DNA of 64,000 nt from Chthoniobacterales bacterium (GCA_019747895.1 JAIEQF010000020.1:1-64000), one strand, 5' to 3'; numbered from the stretch's first letter, positions 42,435 to 51,009 are shown. Made by a program: numbers and translations. The notes: generated by a model not told the origin, from the sequence alone.

Positions 42435-42800
42435 CTACTTCCTATTCAGAATAACTCCAAGCACCAAGCCCACTCCAAAAGCAATGCCGAGAGATTGGAT
42501 TGGGTTTTCACGAACATATCCGGTAACTTCTTGTTCTAACTCACAGGCCTTTTCACGATACTGTTGAGTCATATTGGATGTCTGTTCAGCAAGTGAAGAA
42601 TATTTAGCATAGGCTACGTCTCCGATATCTCGAGCAGCAGCCGAGAGTTCATCTTTGCTATCACGAAAAGCGGACTGAGCTACCGAGCGAGCGGTTCCTG
42701 CAAGTTCGCGAGCAGCAGCGGCTGTTGTTTCTAATGCTTTTTTAGCGTGTGCCTGGCTGCTTTCCAATTTATCGGAAATCTGACGGTCTTGAGTATTCAT
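42435..42800 (-). CDS. DUF883/ElaB-YqjD family protein
   Basis: A 121-residue protein with a long Ala/Lys/Glu-rich helix (about residues 5-95) and a C-terminal single TM anchor preceded by the family hallmark YVRENPIQSLGIAFGVGLVLG. Enterobacterial relatives (YqjD, ElaB) are tail-anchored and bind ribosomes in stationary phase. First gene of the three-gene yqj-like cluster. The function here is inferred from family only. Confidence 0.88.
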   Translation of the reverse strand: MNTQDRQISDKLESSQAHAKKALETTAAAARELAGTARSVAQSAFRDSKDELSAAARDIGDVAYAKYSSLAEQTSNMTQQYREKACELEQEVTGYVRENPIQSLGIAFGVGLVLGVILNRK

Positions 42801-42860
42801 AAGGATAGTTGGCTGAAATTGTATTAAAGAAAATAAATAGTCGCAGTTTTAGCTGTGAAA

Positions 42861-43769
42861 TCAAGCTTTCCACAAAATTCTGCTAGTGATACCGCAAGGA
42901 AGGAGTTTTCCATCTCTTGTTCCACGAAGAGCGAGTGGAGCAATGATAGGAGGAAAAATTTCTTTTTGCTTTAAAAGTCTTGTAAAAATTTCTTTTAAAA
43001 CTGAATCAGAAAGACGAGGAGAGTAAGTATTGAGTAGTAAAAAAAGTGGAGAGGGAGTGAGTAGTTGGAGACAATTGCTCAGGAGTTCTTCTAAATGGTC
43101 TTCTAATCTCCAGAGCTCTCTGGATCGGCCGCGCCCGAATGTAGGAGGATCAAGAATAATGGCATCATAGCGATTCCCGCGGCGTTGCTCGCGCGTGATA
43201 AATTTGCTGCAATCGTCGACAATAAAGCGGATAGCACCGTAAGGAATTTCTGAAAGTCGTGCATTTTCTGAACACCATTGGACTGCTGCTTTAGAAGAGT
43301 CAACATGACAGACCGTGGCTCCAGCTGCAGCAGCAGCCACAGAAGCGGCCCCTGTGTAACCAAAAAGATTGAGTGCTTTGATGGGACGTTGTGCAACGAT
43401 AATTTTTTCTCTGCACCATTCCCAATTGCTGGCTTGCTCTGGAAAAAGTCCTACTTGTTTGGTTGCGGTAGGATGAATAGAGAAGCGGAGAGTATTATAA
43501 TGAATATCCCAAGGTGGTGGTGGATTTTTTTTCCAGCTCCATTCTCCTGAGGTTGCAGAATGATGGGAGGGGCGAAACCAACCATCCCATTCTTTCCATG
43601 CGTTGAGATCATGACGGGGCCAAAAAGCCTCTGATTCTGGACGAATGAGAATATGTTTGCCCCAACGTTCTCGCTTCATTCGATCTCCTGAACCGAGGAG
43701 TTCGTAGTCAGGCCAGAATGGCGGTAAGTTAAGGGGGGGATGGGATGATTTCTCAAGCAAGAAGTTCAC
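42861..43769 (-). CDS. Class I SAM-dependent methyltransferase (RlmI-like)
   Basis: About 302 residues. The Rossmann methyltransferase blocks are ALNLFGYTGAASVAAAAAGA (motif I), VCHVDSSKAAVQWCSENA (motif II) and YDAIILDPPTFGRG (catalytic DPP motif IV). The N-terminal part is RWGKHILIRPESEAFW with a W/P-rich linker, lacking the PUA domain of true RlmI. The DPP[TS]FGRG motif points to a nucleic-acid methylase, probably of 23S rRNA cytosine. Single gene; exact target unknown. Confidence 0.85.
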   Translation of the reverse strand: MNFLLEKSSHPPLNLPPFWPDYELLGSGDRMKRERWGKHILIRPESEAFWPRHDLNAWKEWDGWFRPSHHSATSGEWSWKKNPPPPWDIHYNTLRFSIHPTATKQVGLFPEQASNWEWCREKIIVAQRPIKALNLFGYTGAASVAAAAAGATVCHVDSSKAAVQWCSENARLSEIPYGAIRFIVDDCSKFITREQRRGNRYDAIILDPPTFGRGRSRELWRLEDHLEELLSNCLQLLTPSPLFLLLNTYSPRLSDSVLKEIFTRLLKQKEIFPPIIAPLALRGTRDGKLLPCGITSRILWKA

Positions 43770-43787
43770 TTATTTGTAATGCGATGA

Positions 43788-43896
43788 AAGTTTGAGTGCT
43801 AGAAGTTTGAGTTTGAGTTTAATTCGCGCTGCGCGCTTGTGATTATAGCAAAGTGAAGCCTAGATAACTCAAACTCAAACTCAAACTTCAATCTGA
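43788..43896. repeat. CAAACT-type inverted pair, copy 2
   Basis: The left arm GAAGTTTGAGTTTGAGTTT (43810) and right arm AACTCAAACTCAAACTCAAA (43866) are inverted. The spacer shares GCGCTTGTGATTATAGCAAA and GTGAAGCCTAGATAACTC with the element at 39043, allowing for changes. Confidence 0.8.
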
Positions 43897-43932
43897 GTCG
43901 TTATTTGTTTTCTAATTGGTAACAGGTTCTAA

Positions 43933-45261
43933 TTAAAACAAAGACTTAACAGTTAGAATTAACAACCATCCATTTAATCCTGCAATAGTGATAGCGACGC
44001 TCCAGGCCGCTATTTTCATGAACTTGGAATTAACAAATTCTCCCATTTTTTTAGGGTTGCTTGTGAATTGAACTAATGGGATGACCGCAAAGCTCAGCTG
44101 CATACTGAGAATCACCTGACTTGCCAGCAAGAGTTGGTTCATGCCTTTGTCTCCCATGATCCAAATAACAATGACCGTAGGAACAATGGCGATGGAGCGT
44201 GTGAGTAAGCGACGCATCCATGGCTTGAGTCTTAAGTGGAGAAATCCTTCCATGACAATCTGGCCCGCCATAGTTCCTGTGAGCGTGCTGTTTTGTCCAG
44301 CCGCTAAAAGGGCGATGGCAAATAAGCTGCTTGCTCCCGTAATTCCTAAGATCGGCGTGAGGAGTTTGTAGGCGTCTTGAATTTCGGCCACATCACTATG
44401 ACCTGAATGATGAAAAGCAGCAGCAGCGACAATCAGAATTGCTGCATTCACAAACATAGCAAGAAAGAGGGCGATATTAGAATCGATGCTAGCAAAGCGA
44501 ATAGCCTCTTTTTTTCCTACTTGCGTGAGAGGATAATTGCGTGTTTGGACGATCGAAGAATGCAGGTAGAGATTATGAGGCATCACCGTTGCACCTAAAA
44601 TAGCAATGGCCACGTAGAGCATTCCAGGATGAGTGAGGACTTGTGAATGCGGGATAAATCCTTTTGCTACTGCAAACATATCAGGATGTGAAAAAAGAAT
44701 TTCTAATCCAAAAGAAATTCCGATGATTCCAATAAGTGTAATCACTAGCGCTTCTAGATAACGAAAGCCTCGACGTTGCAGAAATAGCAGAGCAATCACA
44801 TCTAGAGCGGTAATGCAAACACCCCAAAGAATCGGGATGTGAAATAATAAGTTGAGAGCAATGGCCGATCCAATCACCTCCGCTAAGTCGCAAGCGGCAA
44901 TAGCAAGTTCGCAAATAATCCAAAGAAAAAAACTCACGCGTGGTGAATAATGCTCACGACATGCCTGTGCCAAATCACGCCCAGTCACGATGCCAAGTTT
45001 TAAGGAGAGTGTTTGCAGGAGCATGGCCATGAAATTGGAAATCATGACGACGAAGAGCAAAGAGTAATTGAATTGCGCTCCAGCAGCTAGGTCGGTCGCC
45101 CAATTGCCAGGATCCATGTAGCCCACCGCCACCAAAAAACCTGGGCCCGTAAAAGCTAACAACTTTTTCCAAAAACCTGAGTTTGGTGATATGTGAATCG
45201 TCCTGTGTGCTTCGGGAAGACTTTTTCTTAACCCAGATATTTCCTCTTCATGAGAATTCAT
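43933..45261 (-). CDS. mntH: NRAMP-type divalent metal (manganese) transporter
   Basis: A proton-coupled Mn(II)/Fe(II) importer of the inner membrane. The 442-residue protein has about eleven TM helices and the metal-site motifs [10 protein letters not shown] in TM1 and [12 protein letters not shown] in TM6. It is divergent from an MntR-type regulator at 45357, with a palindrome in between (45284-45297). TAGGTT lies 6 nt before the ATG, so the mRNA may be leaderless. The neighbouring regulator supports Mn as the main substrate. Confidence 0.95.
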   Translation of the reverse strand: MNSHEEEISGLRKSLPEAHRTIHISPNSGFWKKLLAFTGPGFLVAVGYMDPGNWATDLAAGAQFNYSLLFVVMISNFMAMLLQTLSLKLGIVTGRDLAQACREHYSPRVSFFLWIICELAIAACDLAEVIGSAIALNLLFHIPILWGVCITALDVIALLFLQRRGFRYLEALVITLIGIIGISFGLEILFSHPDMFAVAKGFIPHSQVLTHPGMLYVAIAILGATVMPHNLYLHSSIVQTRNYPLTQVGKKEAIRFASIDSNIALFLAMFVNAAILIVAAAAFHHSGHSDVAEIQDAYKLLTPILGITGASSLFAIALLAAGQNSTLTGTMAGQIVMEGFLHLRLKPWMRRLLTRSIAIVPTVIVIWIMGDKGMNQLLLASQVILSMQLSFAVIPLVQFTSNPKKMGEFVNSKFMKIAAWSVAITIAGLNGWLLILTVKSLF

Positions 45262-45283
45262 CGCTTGAACCTAGCAGAGAAAG

Positions 45284-45297
45284 TTAGCCTTGGCTAA
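45284..45297. promoter_or_regulatory. Candidate MntR operator
   Basis: TTAGCC-TT-GGCTAA is a perfect inverted repeat, 23 bp upstream of the mntH start and 60 bp from the mntR start. Its half-site resembles those bound by DtxR/IdeR/MntR repressors. It would overlap the -35 area of mntH, as expected for Mn-dependent repression. Confidence 0.6.
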
Positions 45298-45356
45298 TTA
45301 TTTTTTGAGAGGCTATTATTCTTTTCTTCTTTGAAAAATAGATTATCTTTTCGGGC

Positions 45357-45797
45357 ATGAACGCATCATTAGGTTCCTCCGCTGCTGTAGAAGATTATCT
45401 CGAGAGGATTCTCGAACTCATGACAAAAAAAGGTTACGCGCGTGTAGTTGATATTGCTGCCAGTCTCAATATTTCTCAAGCGAGCGTTACTAATATGCTG
45501 CAACGTCTCGATGCAGAAGGTTTCATTAATTACGAAAAATATCGCGGTCTGATTTTGACAGAAGCGGGAGAGGCCGTTGCTCGAGCCATTGCTCATCGGC
45601 ATCAGCTGCTCACTGATTTTTTAACGCTTTTAGGAGTGCCTTCCGAAGTTCGAGAGCATGATATCGAGGGAATAGAGCATCACATGAGCCCGTCGACCTT
45701 GTTGGCTATTGAGTCACTAGCAACTGAATTAAAAAAGCATCCAGCACTATTAAAAAAAATCAAAGCAGCTCAGAAAAAAACGAGCAAGCATGCTTAG
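45357..45797 (+). CDS. mntR: MntR/DtxR-family metal-dependent regulator
   Basis: A 146-residue repressor: an N-terminal winged helix (YLERILELMTKKGYARVVDIAASLNISQASVTNMLQRL) and a dimerisation/metal domain with ligands in AIAHRHQLLTDFL and VREHDIEGIEHHMS. There is no SH3-like C-terminal domain, as in MntR rather than DtxR. Divergent from mntH, which it very likely represses when Mn is plentiful. It ends in a Lys-rich tail. Confidence 0.92.
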   Translation: MNASLGSSAAVEDYLERILELMTKKGYARVVDIAASLNISQASVTNMLQRLDAEGFINYEKYRGLILTEAGEAVARAIAHRHQLLTDFLTLLGVPSEVREHDIEGIEHHMSPSTLLAIESLATELKKHPALLKKIKAAQKKTSKHA

Positions 45798-45870
45798 GAT
45801 GGGGCTCAGGCTATCAAACTTACAAATTTTATTTTATAAAATTATGAAATTATGAAGCCTGACCCCACAT
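45797..45870. repeat. TGACCCC-type inverted pair
   Basis: ATGGGGCTCAGGCT (about 45799) and AGCCTGACCCCACAT (45856) are inverted around an AT-rich spacer. The right arm contains the ATG and first codons of the next gene. A related word recurs at 56738-56874. Confidence 0.65.
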
Positions 45871-46748
45871 CTTACGAAGTTTTTTTGAAGTATAGTAACT
45901 ACGCAAAAGTACATGGGGAAAATCTCAGCGCAGGGTTGCAATCTTTTGCGCCAAAGCTGTGGCAAAAACTTTTGGATCCTACTCAAGAATGCTCGCTCTA
46001 TCTGGTCGGAGCAAAAAACGGTCTTTTAGAAGTTCCTTTTCTGAAGTCACTGATAAAGCGACGGAGCTCGATGAAAGAGCTCTATCTCACCTGCCAAGGC
46101 TCTTCATCAGGGATGAGAGAAGAGTTTCGCCAGCGTGCACTTGATAGCGGATTGACCAACCTTGTAGCGGAGTATCAAGTTGTTCATTTCGAAGACTCCT
46201 TATACATTCAGCCACTTGTTCATATTGCCATGGTTCCCTATGAATGGCTTGATATTGTTTCTTGGAAGAATACCCCTCAAGAGCACAACTCATTAGTAAA
46301 ATTCAGAAACAGTCTTCATCATGGAGGTGCTGGAATGATGGTGTTTCCTTATCAAGCAGGCGATCGATTTTTATTATTACAAACATTGAAAGCATTTTTC
46401 TCTGTTACCATGATCATTGGAGAGGAGGTTGTAGAAGAGCTTTGTTACCTTCAGGTGCGCCATCAAGCTTACATCGTGGAAACGATTGTTGATACAGAAT
46501 GCTGTTTTCAGCGAGGGCGTTTTCGTCCTAATCAAGATGGAGAAAAGCTACTTTCTTATTTGCTGCAAGTGGAATGGCAATCGTTGTCTCCACTAGCGAT
46601 GAAAAAAATTGGAGAAAAAATAACGGAGCTATCAGCTCATTACGGCAAAGCAAAAATGATTCTTCAAAATTTATGTATCTGGGTTTTTCCGGGAACTCCT
46701 CACAAGCGAGATTTGGAGAAGGAAGAGTTCGTATTAGAAGAAGCGTAA
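45852..46748 (+). CDS. Hypothetical protein, methyltransferase-like pattern
   Basis: A 298-residue soluble protein. An N-terminal segment (YEVFLKYSNYAKVHGENL) precedes a CSLYLVGAKNGLLEVPFLKS region that resembles a degenerate SAM-binding motif I, and IAMVPYEWLDIVSW with LVKFRNSLHHGGAGMMVFPY is placed like motifs IV-V of small-molecule methyltransferases. The Gly-rich loop is not canonical, so SAM binding is unproven. The first residues (MKPDPTS) come from a repeat arm. It follows mntR by 54 bp on the same strand. I do not recognise a specific family. Confidence 0.6.
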   Translation: MKPDPTSYEVFLKYSNYAKVHGENLSAGLQSFAPKLWQKLLDPTQECSLYLVGAKNGLLEVPFLKSLIKRRSSMKELYLTCQGSSSGMREEFRQRALDSGLTNLVAEYQVVHFEDSLYIQPLVHIAMVPYEWLDIVSWKNTPQEHNSLVKFRNSLHHGGAGMMVFPYQAGDRFLLLQTLKAFFSVTMIIGEEVVEELCYLQVRHQAYIVETIVDTECCFQRGRFRPNQDGEKLLSYLLQVEWQSLSPLAMKKIGEKITELSAHYGKAKMILQNLCIWVFPGTPHKRDLEKEEFVLEEA

Positions 46749-46895
46749 AGAAAAAAATTCACAGGGATGGAAGCGATGGAAGGGATAAAAAATTAACAGC
46801 GAAATACGCAAACTAACACGAAAAGAATTTTTTAGCGCATTTTGGCCTGTTTCGCGGTTTCAAAAAATCTTCTTATCCCTTCCATTCCTGTAAAT
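46746..46895. repeat. GGGATGGAAGC-type inverted pair
   Basis: AAAAATTCACAGGGATGGAA (46754) with a GAAGGGATAAAAA tail pairs with TTATCCCTTCCATTCCTGTA (46872). The outer word is the same as in the nested element at 13390-13603. Inside lie AATTAACAGCGAAATACGC and its loose inverse. Confidence 0.7.
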
Positions 46896-46897
46896 TT

Positions 46898-46979
46898 TGC
46901 TCGGGGAGGGACTCGAACCCTCATGGATTGCTCCACTAGATCCTAAGTCTAGCGCGTCTGCCAATTTCGCCACCCGAGC
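46898..46979 (-). tRNA. tRNA-Leu (UAG)
   Basis: Minus-strand class II tRNA of 82 nt: acceptor GCTCGGG/CCCGAGC, anticodon stem CTAGA/TCTAG with loop CTTAGGA (anticodon TAG), variable arm TGGAGCAATCCA, discriminator A. CCA is not encoded. Confidence 0.95.
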
Positions 46980-46982
46980 GAG

Positions 46983-47128
46983 AGAGAAGAAAATAGCCGC
47001 AAAAGCACGCAAAGAACACAAAAAAATATAATTTTTCTTCTAGTCCTTATCCCCGCGAAGGAGGGGGTCCAGTCTTCAACCTGCAAATAAGCCCTTGTCC
47101 CCGCGAAGGCGGGGATGTAACCTGCGCA
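46983..47128. repeat. ACAAAGA arm plus CG-rich mini-hairpins
   Basis: ATAGCCGCAAAAGCACGCAA and AGAACACAAAAAAA (about 46993-47027) are followed by two GC hairpin units around CCCCGCGAAGG (47051 and 47101; the second is CCCCGC-GAAG-GCGGGG) and heptamer-like CAACCTGC/TAACCTGC words. Similar hairpin units occur at 7329 and 61912. Confidence 0.65.
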
Positions 47129-47129
47129 C

Positions 47130-47786
47130 ATGTGCATCATTGTCACCTGCGGTCCTGGTTGCGAACCAATTGACGAAGTTCGTTTTCTTTCTAATAGTTC
47201 AACGGGAGAGCTCGGGAGCCTCTTGGCATCGGAATTGAAGCAGCATGGCTTTGAAGTGCTCTGTTTGCGGAGCAGGCTCGCGACTTATCCGGTGGCGCAA
47301 CACGTTGAAGTCATTCCTTTTTTAACCAATGACGAATTGGCCGAGATTTTTCAGCAGCTTTCGACAAAGGAAGATGTCGCTGCGATTTTCCATGCTGCAG
47401 CTCTTTGTGATTATCGTGTGGAAAAAGTTACTGCGATGGATGGAAGTACTCTCAATTTAGAAAAAATTCCAACTAGCATTGGTCGCCTAAATTTGACATT
47501 GGAACCAAGTTTAAAGGTCATTGCTCAGTTGCGGGCCTGCTTTCCGCATGCACTGCTTGTCGGTTGGAAGTATGAAGTTTCAGGAACACGAGAGGAGGCT
47601 GATCAAAAAGCGCAACAACAGATCGAAAAGTATCAGCTCGATGCGTCCATTGCCAATGGGCCTGCAACGACCGGTCACTTTGATCTTATGCTTCGGGATG
47701 AATCACGTCATGCACTCTCTTCTAAGAAAGAGCTTGCTCACTTTCTTGTGACGTGGCTTCAGGATACTTTGCCGCAAACTCCGTAG
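47130..47786 (+). CDS. coaB: Phosphopantothenate-cysteine ligase (CoaB) domain protein
   Basis: CoaB couples 4'-phosphopantothenate to cysteine in CoA synthesis. The 218-residue protein corresponds to the C-terminal half of bifunctional Dfp: VTCGPGCEPIDEVRFLSNSSTGELG at the N-terminus, FHAAALCDYRVEK, LNLTLEPSLKVI and ANGPATTGHFDLML. No CoaC (HFCD) half is fused or adjacent, so the two activities are on separate genes. Its end overlaps the convergent ABC-F gene by 65 bp. Confidence 0.88.
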   Translation: MCIIVTCGPGCEPIDEVRFLSNSSTGELGSLLASELKQHGFEVLCLRSRLATYPVAQHVEVIPFLTNDELAEIFQQLSTKEDVAAIFHAAALCDYRVEKVTAMDGSTLNLEKIPTSIGRLNLTLEPSLKVIAQLRACFPHALLVGWKYEVSGTREEADQKAQQQIEKYQLDASIANGPATTGHFDLMLRDESRHALSSKKELAHFLVTWLQDTLPQTP

Positions 47787-49713
47787 TGAGTTGATCCCAG
47801 CGACTGCTTTTGAGTTCACATTTTTCCAAGATGGAAGAAAGTTGGCGATTCAGTTGAAAAGCATTGCTGCTGCCATAAGAAGCTGGATCAGCCAAAGTGC
47901 TTTCGAGCTGCTTTTTTTCTGTTTCTAAAGCCGCAATTTCCTCTTCAAGTGTTGCGATCTCTTTTTCAAGATCACGTCGCACTTTGTTGGCGGCCTTACG
48001 GAGTTCAGCTTCCGCTTTACGCATTGCTTTAATTTCTTTGAGGCCCATCTTGGGAGCCGCAGCGACTGATTCTACCTTGTTCTGTGGTTGATGATTGCTC
48101 AATGGCTGCGCATTACCCGGAGCAACAAGAGCTGCTTTTTCAGAAGTTGCTCCTGATTTTTCGAGGTAATAATCGTAGTCGCCTGCATAAGGAGTTATTT
48201 TTCCAGCATTGATATGCAGAACGCTTGTCGCAGAGGCTTTGATAAAATGGACATCGTGGCTGACAAAGAACAATGTTCCATCATATTGCTTGAGGGCACC
48301 GATGAGGGCATCGATACTCGGCATATCAAGGTGAGTTGTCGGTTCATCTAGGAGTAGAAAATTGGGAGGGTCGAGCAAGAGTTTGACGAGGGCTAAACGG
48401 CTTTTTTCTCCTCCACTCAAAACGCCCACCGGTTTGAAAACATCTTCTCCACTAAAAAGGAAAGAACCGAGAATGGTTCGGGCCATTTGTTCTGGTACTG
48501 GCTTGGCAATGCTCATGGCTTCGGCAAGAACTGTTCGTTTAACATCCATCATTTCGGTTCGATGCTGCGCAAAATAACCAATGGAGGCGTTGTGGCCATG
48601 CTCATAAGTTCCTGCTTCGAGCGGCAACATGCCTGCTAAAATTTTGAGCAGAGTGGATTTGCCTGCACCATTCGGGCCAACAAGGACAGTGCGTTGACCA
48701 CGCTCCACTTCAAGATTCAGATTTTCATAAACGACATGATTGCCGTAAGCCTGCTTGACTCCGGTAAGTCGAGCCACTCGTTGTCCGCTACGTTGTGGTT
48801 GAGGAAATTTAAAATGAACCGTTGATTCGGCGCGTTCTGGTGCCTCAATGCGCACCATGCGAGCGAGTTGTTTAATGCGATCTTGAGCTTGAGATGCTTT
48901 GCTAGCCTTGGCGCGGAAACGATCAATGAAACGTTGCAGTTCGGCAATTTCACGTTGTTGGCTTTTATAAGCAGCGAGTTGCTGTTCCTCACGAGCCGCT
49001 TTTTGTTCTAAGAAAGAATCGTAATTGCCGTTGTAATGATGAAGTTTCCGATGGCGGATTTGAATCATCGATTCACAAATGGCATTGAGGAATTCTCGAT
49101 CGTGGGAGATGGCGAGAATAGCACCACTGTAGTTCATGAGATGATTTTGAAACCAACCAAGTGATTCGAGATCGAGATGGTTTGTCGGCTCATCAAGCAT
49201 GAGGAGATCTGGCTCCATAACGAGAAGGCGAGCCAAATGCGCTCGCATAATCCATCCACCACTCATGGTGCGTGCCATGCGATTGAAATCAGTTTCGCGA
49301 AAAGCGAGACCACTTAAAATTCGTTTTGCTTTTGCTTCGAGGGCATAGCCATTATTTTCTGCAAAGAGCGCCTGTGCCTCTTGATGAACCATATCATCTT
49401 CATCGGGATGATTCCGGAACATCGTATAAACTTCTTCCATTTCAGGATTAATACTGCAGGCTAATTCTAAAATGGTTTCATCTCCTGAAGTTGCATTTTC
49501 CTGGGGGAGATAGCCAATTTTGACATTACGCTCCAGAGCAATAGTGCCTGAATCGGGAGAAGCCTCTTTGAGGATGAGAGAAAAAAGAGTCGACTTGCCA
49601 GCGCCATTAGCACCGATGAGGCCGATACGATTGCCGCGATTGACTTGAAGCGAGGCCTCTTCAAAGAGGGCATGCCCTCCGAAGGATTTTGAGAGATTAG
49701 AAGCAGTTAACAT
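47722..49713 (-). CDS. ABC-F family ribosome-associated ATPase
   Basis: A soluble protein of about 663 residues with two ABC domains: Walker A GLIGANGAGKST and LVGPNGAGKST, signatures TMSGGWIMRAHLARLL and VLSGGEKSRLALVKLL, and Walker B LLMLDEPTNHLD and FLLLDEPTTHLD. The inter-domain linker (FLEQKAAREEQQLAAYKSQQ and following) and a C-terminal coiled coil (KELRKAANKVRRDLEKEIATLEEE-type region) fit the Uup/YheS/EttA group, which acts on ribosomes. The frame reaches 49791, but the first 26 codons are repeat sequence, so MLTASNLSKSFG (49713) is chosen. A resistance role is possible but not indicated. Confidence 0.93.
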   Translation of the reverse strand: MLTASNLSKSFGGHALFEEASLQVNRGNRIGLIGANGAGKSTLFSLILKEASPDSGTIALERNVKIGYLPQENATSGDETILELACSINPEMEEVYTMFRNHPDEDDMVHQEAQALFAENNGYALEAKAKRILSGLAFRETDFNRMARTMSGGWIMRAHLARLLVMEPDLLMLDEPTNHLDLESLGWFQNHLMNYSGAILAISHDREFLNAICESMIQIRHRKLHHYNGNYDSFLEQKAAREEQQLAAYKSQQREIAELQRFIDRFRAKASKASQAQDRIKQLARMVRIEAPERAESTVHFKFPQPQRSGQRVARLTGVKQAYGNHVVYENLNLEVERGQRTVLVGPNGAGKSTLLKILAGMLPLEAGTYEHGHNASIGYFAQHRTEMMDVKRTVLAEAMSIAKPVPEQMARTILGSFLFSGEDVFKPVGVLSGGEKSRLALVKLLLDPPNFLLLDEPTTHLDMPSIDALIGALKQYDGTLFFVSHDVHFIKASATSVLHINAGKITPYAGDYDYYLEKSGATSEKAALVAPGNAQPLSNHQPQNKVESVAAAPKMGLKEIKAMRKAEAELRKAANKVRRDLEKEIATLEEEIAALETEKKQLESTLADPASYGSSNAFQLNRQLSSILEKCELKSSRWDQLTTEFAAKYPEATSQESEQALS

Positions 49714-49727
49714 GAAAAAAGGAATGA

Positions 49728-49858
49728 GAGAATAGCCGCAAAAGAGCAGAAAGCAAGGAAGAGAATAGCCACAAAAGAACACAAAGATCACAAAGAAATA
49801 TTGCCCATGGCTCCTTTTTTCTTTTGTGATCTTTGTGATCTTTTGTGGCTATTTCTTT
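49728..49858. repeat. ACAAAGA-type inverted pair
   Basis: The left arm (49732-49798, ATAGCCGCAAAAGAGCAGAA and ATAGCCACAAAAGAACACAA) and right arm (49814-49856, TTTTGTGATCTTTGTGATCT and TTTGTGGCTATTTC) form a nearly perfect stem-loop between the CYTH gene and the ABC-F gene. Confidence 0.8.
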
Positions 49859-50330
49859 AAGTTTTTTGTTTCCAGTTCCTGAATGGATGAATCGATAAAT
49901 TCGAATTGCAGTACCGAGGATCATCGGAGACCTCCTGGCCAATCCAGGGAGGGAGTTTAATGATCGCATCTGGTTTATCAAGTTCAATCTCAGCAACGAT
50001 AAGTCCTTCATTCTCTCCGTGAAATTCATCTACTTCCCAAGTCATTCCTTCGTGTAAAATTTTATAGCGTGTCTTGGTGACAAGGGGAGTGATGCAGAGT
50101 TTTTGTAATTCTTGAGCTTCTTTAAAAAGAATTTCATATTCGAATTCAGGACGACTAATTCCTTGAGACTTTCCTTTGATCGTGAGGAAGGCTTTTTGCC
50201 CTTCTGTGCGGACGCGCACGGTCGGATTCGGATATTGGGAGAGGTAGCCTTGGCAATAGTTCTCACCAATGGCTCCGAGACGCCAGGTGTCGCTTGTGAT
50301 TAAAAATTTTCGTTCGATTTCAATGGGCAT
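49857..50330 (-). CDS. CYTH domain protein (triphosphate tunnel metalloenzyme)
   Basis: About 157 residues from MPIEIERKFLI. The CYTH signature E-x-E-R-K-F is at the start, and the tunnel residues appear as TVRVRTEGQKAFLTIKG, FEYEI, TRYKI, WEVDEFHGENEGLIVAEIEL. Bacterial members hydrolyse inorganic triphosphate or thiamine triphosphate, or are adenylate cyclases; which is not clear. It lies 4 bp downstream of the DUF5615 gene on the same strand, so it shares their transcript. The upstream 21 codons of the frame overlap that gene and are not used. Confidence 0.88.
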   Translation of the reverse strand: MPIEIERKFLITSDTWRLGAIGENYCQGYLSQYPNPTVRVRTEGQKAFLTIKGKSQGISRPEFEYEILFKEAQELQKLCITPLVTKTRYKILHEGMTWEVDEFHGENEGLIVAEIELDKPDAIIKLPPWIGQEVSDDPRYCNSNLSIHPFRNWKQKT

Positions 50331-50334
50331 GACT

Positions 50335-50700
50335 TTAATTAAGAGGAAGCAATCGAAGACGTGCTTTCTTATTATCAATGACCAAAAGAGCAACTTGCTT
50401 TAATTCTTTTGCACAAGAATGAAGAGTTGCAGTAATTCTCCTTCGGACTTCTCGATCGAACTCATCTCGAATGCGTACTAGTACGACACTTGGACCACTC
50501 TCTGCTGTTGAAAATAGAATTTGCGAAAAATCCAAATCCTGAGTTAGCATGAGATATTGATGTGCCCGAGCATATTGAAAAATAAATTCATCGGTAGCAT
50601 TAAAAGCTCCAAGAGTTGACCAATGAACAGCGTTCAATCCATCTTGAGTTAGCCACTCTACCCAAAGAGGGCTGAGATTCATATCGATGAGTATTTTCAC
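50335..50700 (-). CDS. DUF5615 PIN-like toxin
   Basis: A 121-residue PIN-like protein: MKILIDMNLSPLWVEWL with the first Asp, HWSTLGAFNATDEFIFQYA, and LMLTQDLDFSQIL with the TxDxDF motif typical of the DUF5615/Mut7-C-like PIN fold. Such proteins are found beside DUF433 antitoxins as VapC-like toxin-antitoxin modules and are predicted RNases. Overlaps the DUF433 gene by 4 bp (ATGA). Confidence 0.88.
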   Translation of the reverse strand: MKILIDMNLSPLWVEWLTQDGLNAVHWSTLGAFNATDEFIFQYARAHQYLMLTQDLDFSQILFSTAESGPSVVLVRIRDEFDREVRRRITATLHSCAKELKQVALLVIDNKKARLRLLPLN

Positions 50701-50930
50701 GCAGTGGTTAATACTTCATGATCCGTTGATAAATAGGCTGCATATTCTAAACAGGCATCGATGTCTTCTTCCTCAAGATAAGGATATGCTTTTAAAATAA
50801 AAAAATGATCATGATGAGCTGCCAACATTCTTAAAATATTTGCCACGGTAACTCTCAGGCCCCGAATACAAGGCTGTCCAGACATCACTTGAGGATCGAA
50901 AGTAATTCGTTGATTCAATATGTCGTACAT
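50697..50930 (-). CDS. DUF433 antitoxin
   Basis: A 77-residue protein with the DUF433 core ITFDPQVMSGQPCIRGLRVTVANILRMLAA and the C-terminal helix YPYLEEEDIDACLEYAAYL. The fold is a small winged helix, probably binding its own promoter and neutralising the PIN-like partner. First gene of a three-gene unit with DUF5615 and CYTH. Confidence 0.9.
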   Translation of the reverse strand: MYDILNQRITFDPQVMSGQPCIRGLRVTVANILRMLAAHHDHFFILKAYPYLEEEDIDACLEYAAYLSTDHEVLTTA

Positions 50931-50973
50931 AACAGGGAAGATAATCTATTCTTTTTTTCGAGTCAATTAACTA

Positions 50974-51009
50974 TAAAAAAATGGAGCCTCTGGGGAAGGC
51001 TCCATTTTC
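50974..51009 (-). terminator. Rho-independent terminator
   Basis: ATGGAGCCT (50981-50989) and AGGCTCCAT (50997-51005) pair around a 7-nt loop. Read on the minus strand the stem is followed by a run of T (complement of 50974-50980), so it ends the transcript of the gene at 51060; four T also follow on the plus strand. Confidence 0.8.

Noticed and set aside
45262-45356. Manganese riboswitch (yybP-ykoY type) upstream of mntH
   Set aside because: The gap is only 95 bp, shared with a divergent gene, and lacks the conserved loops; a MntR operator explains it better.
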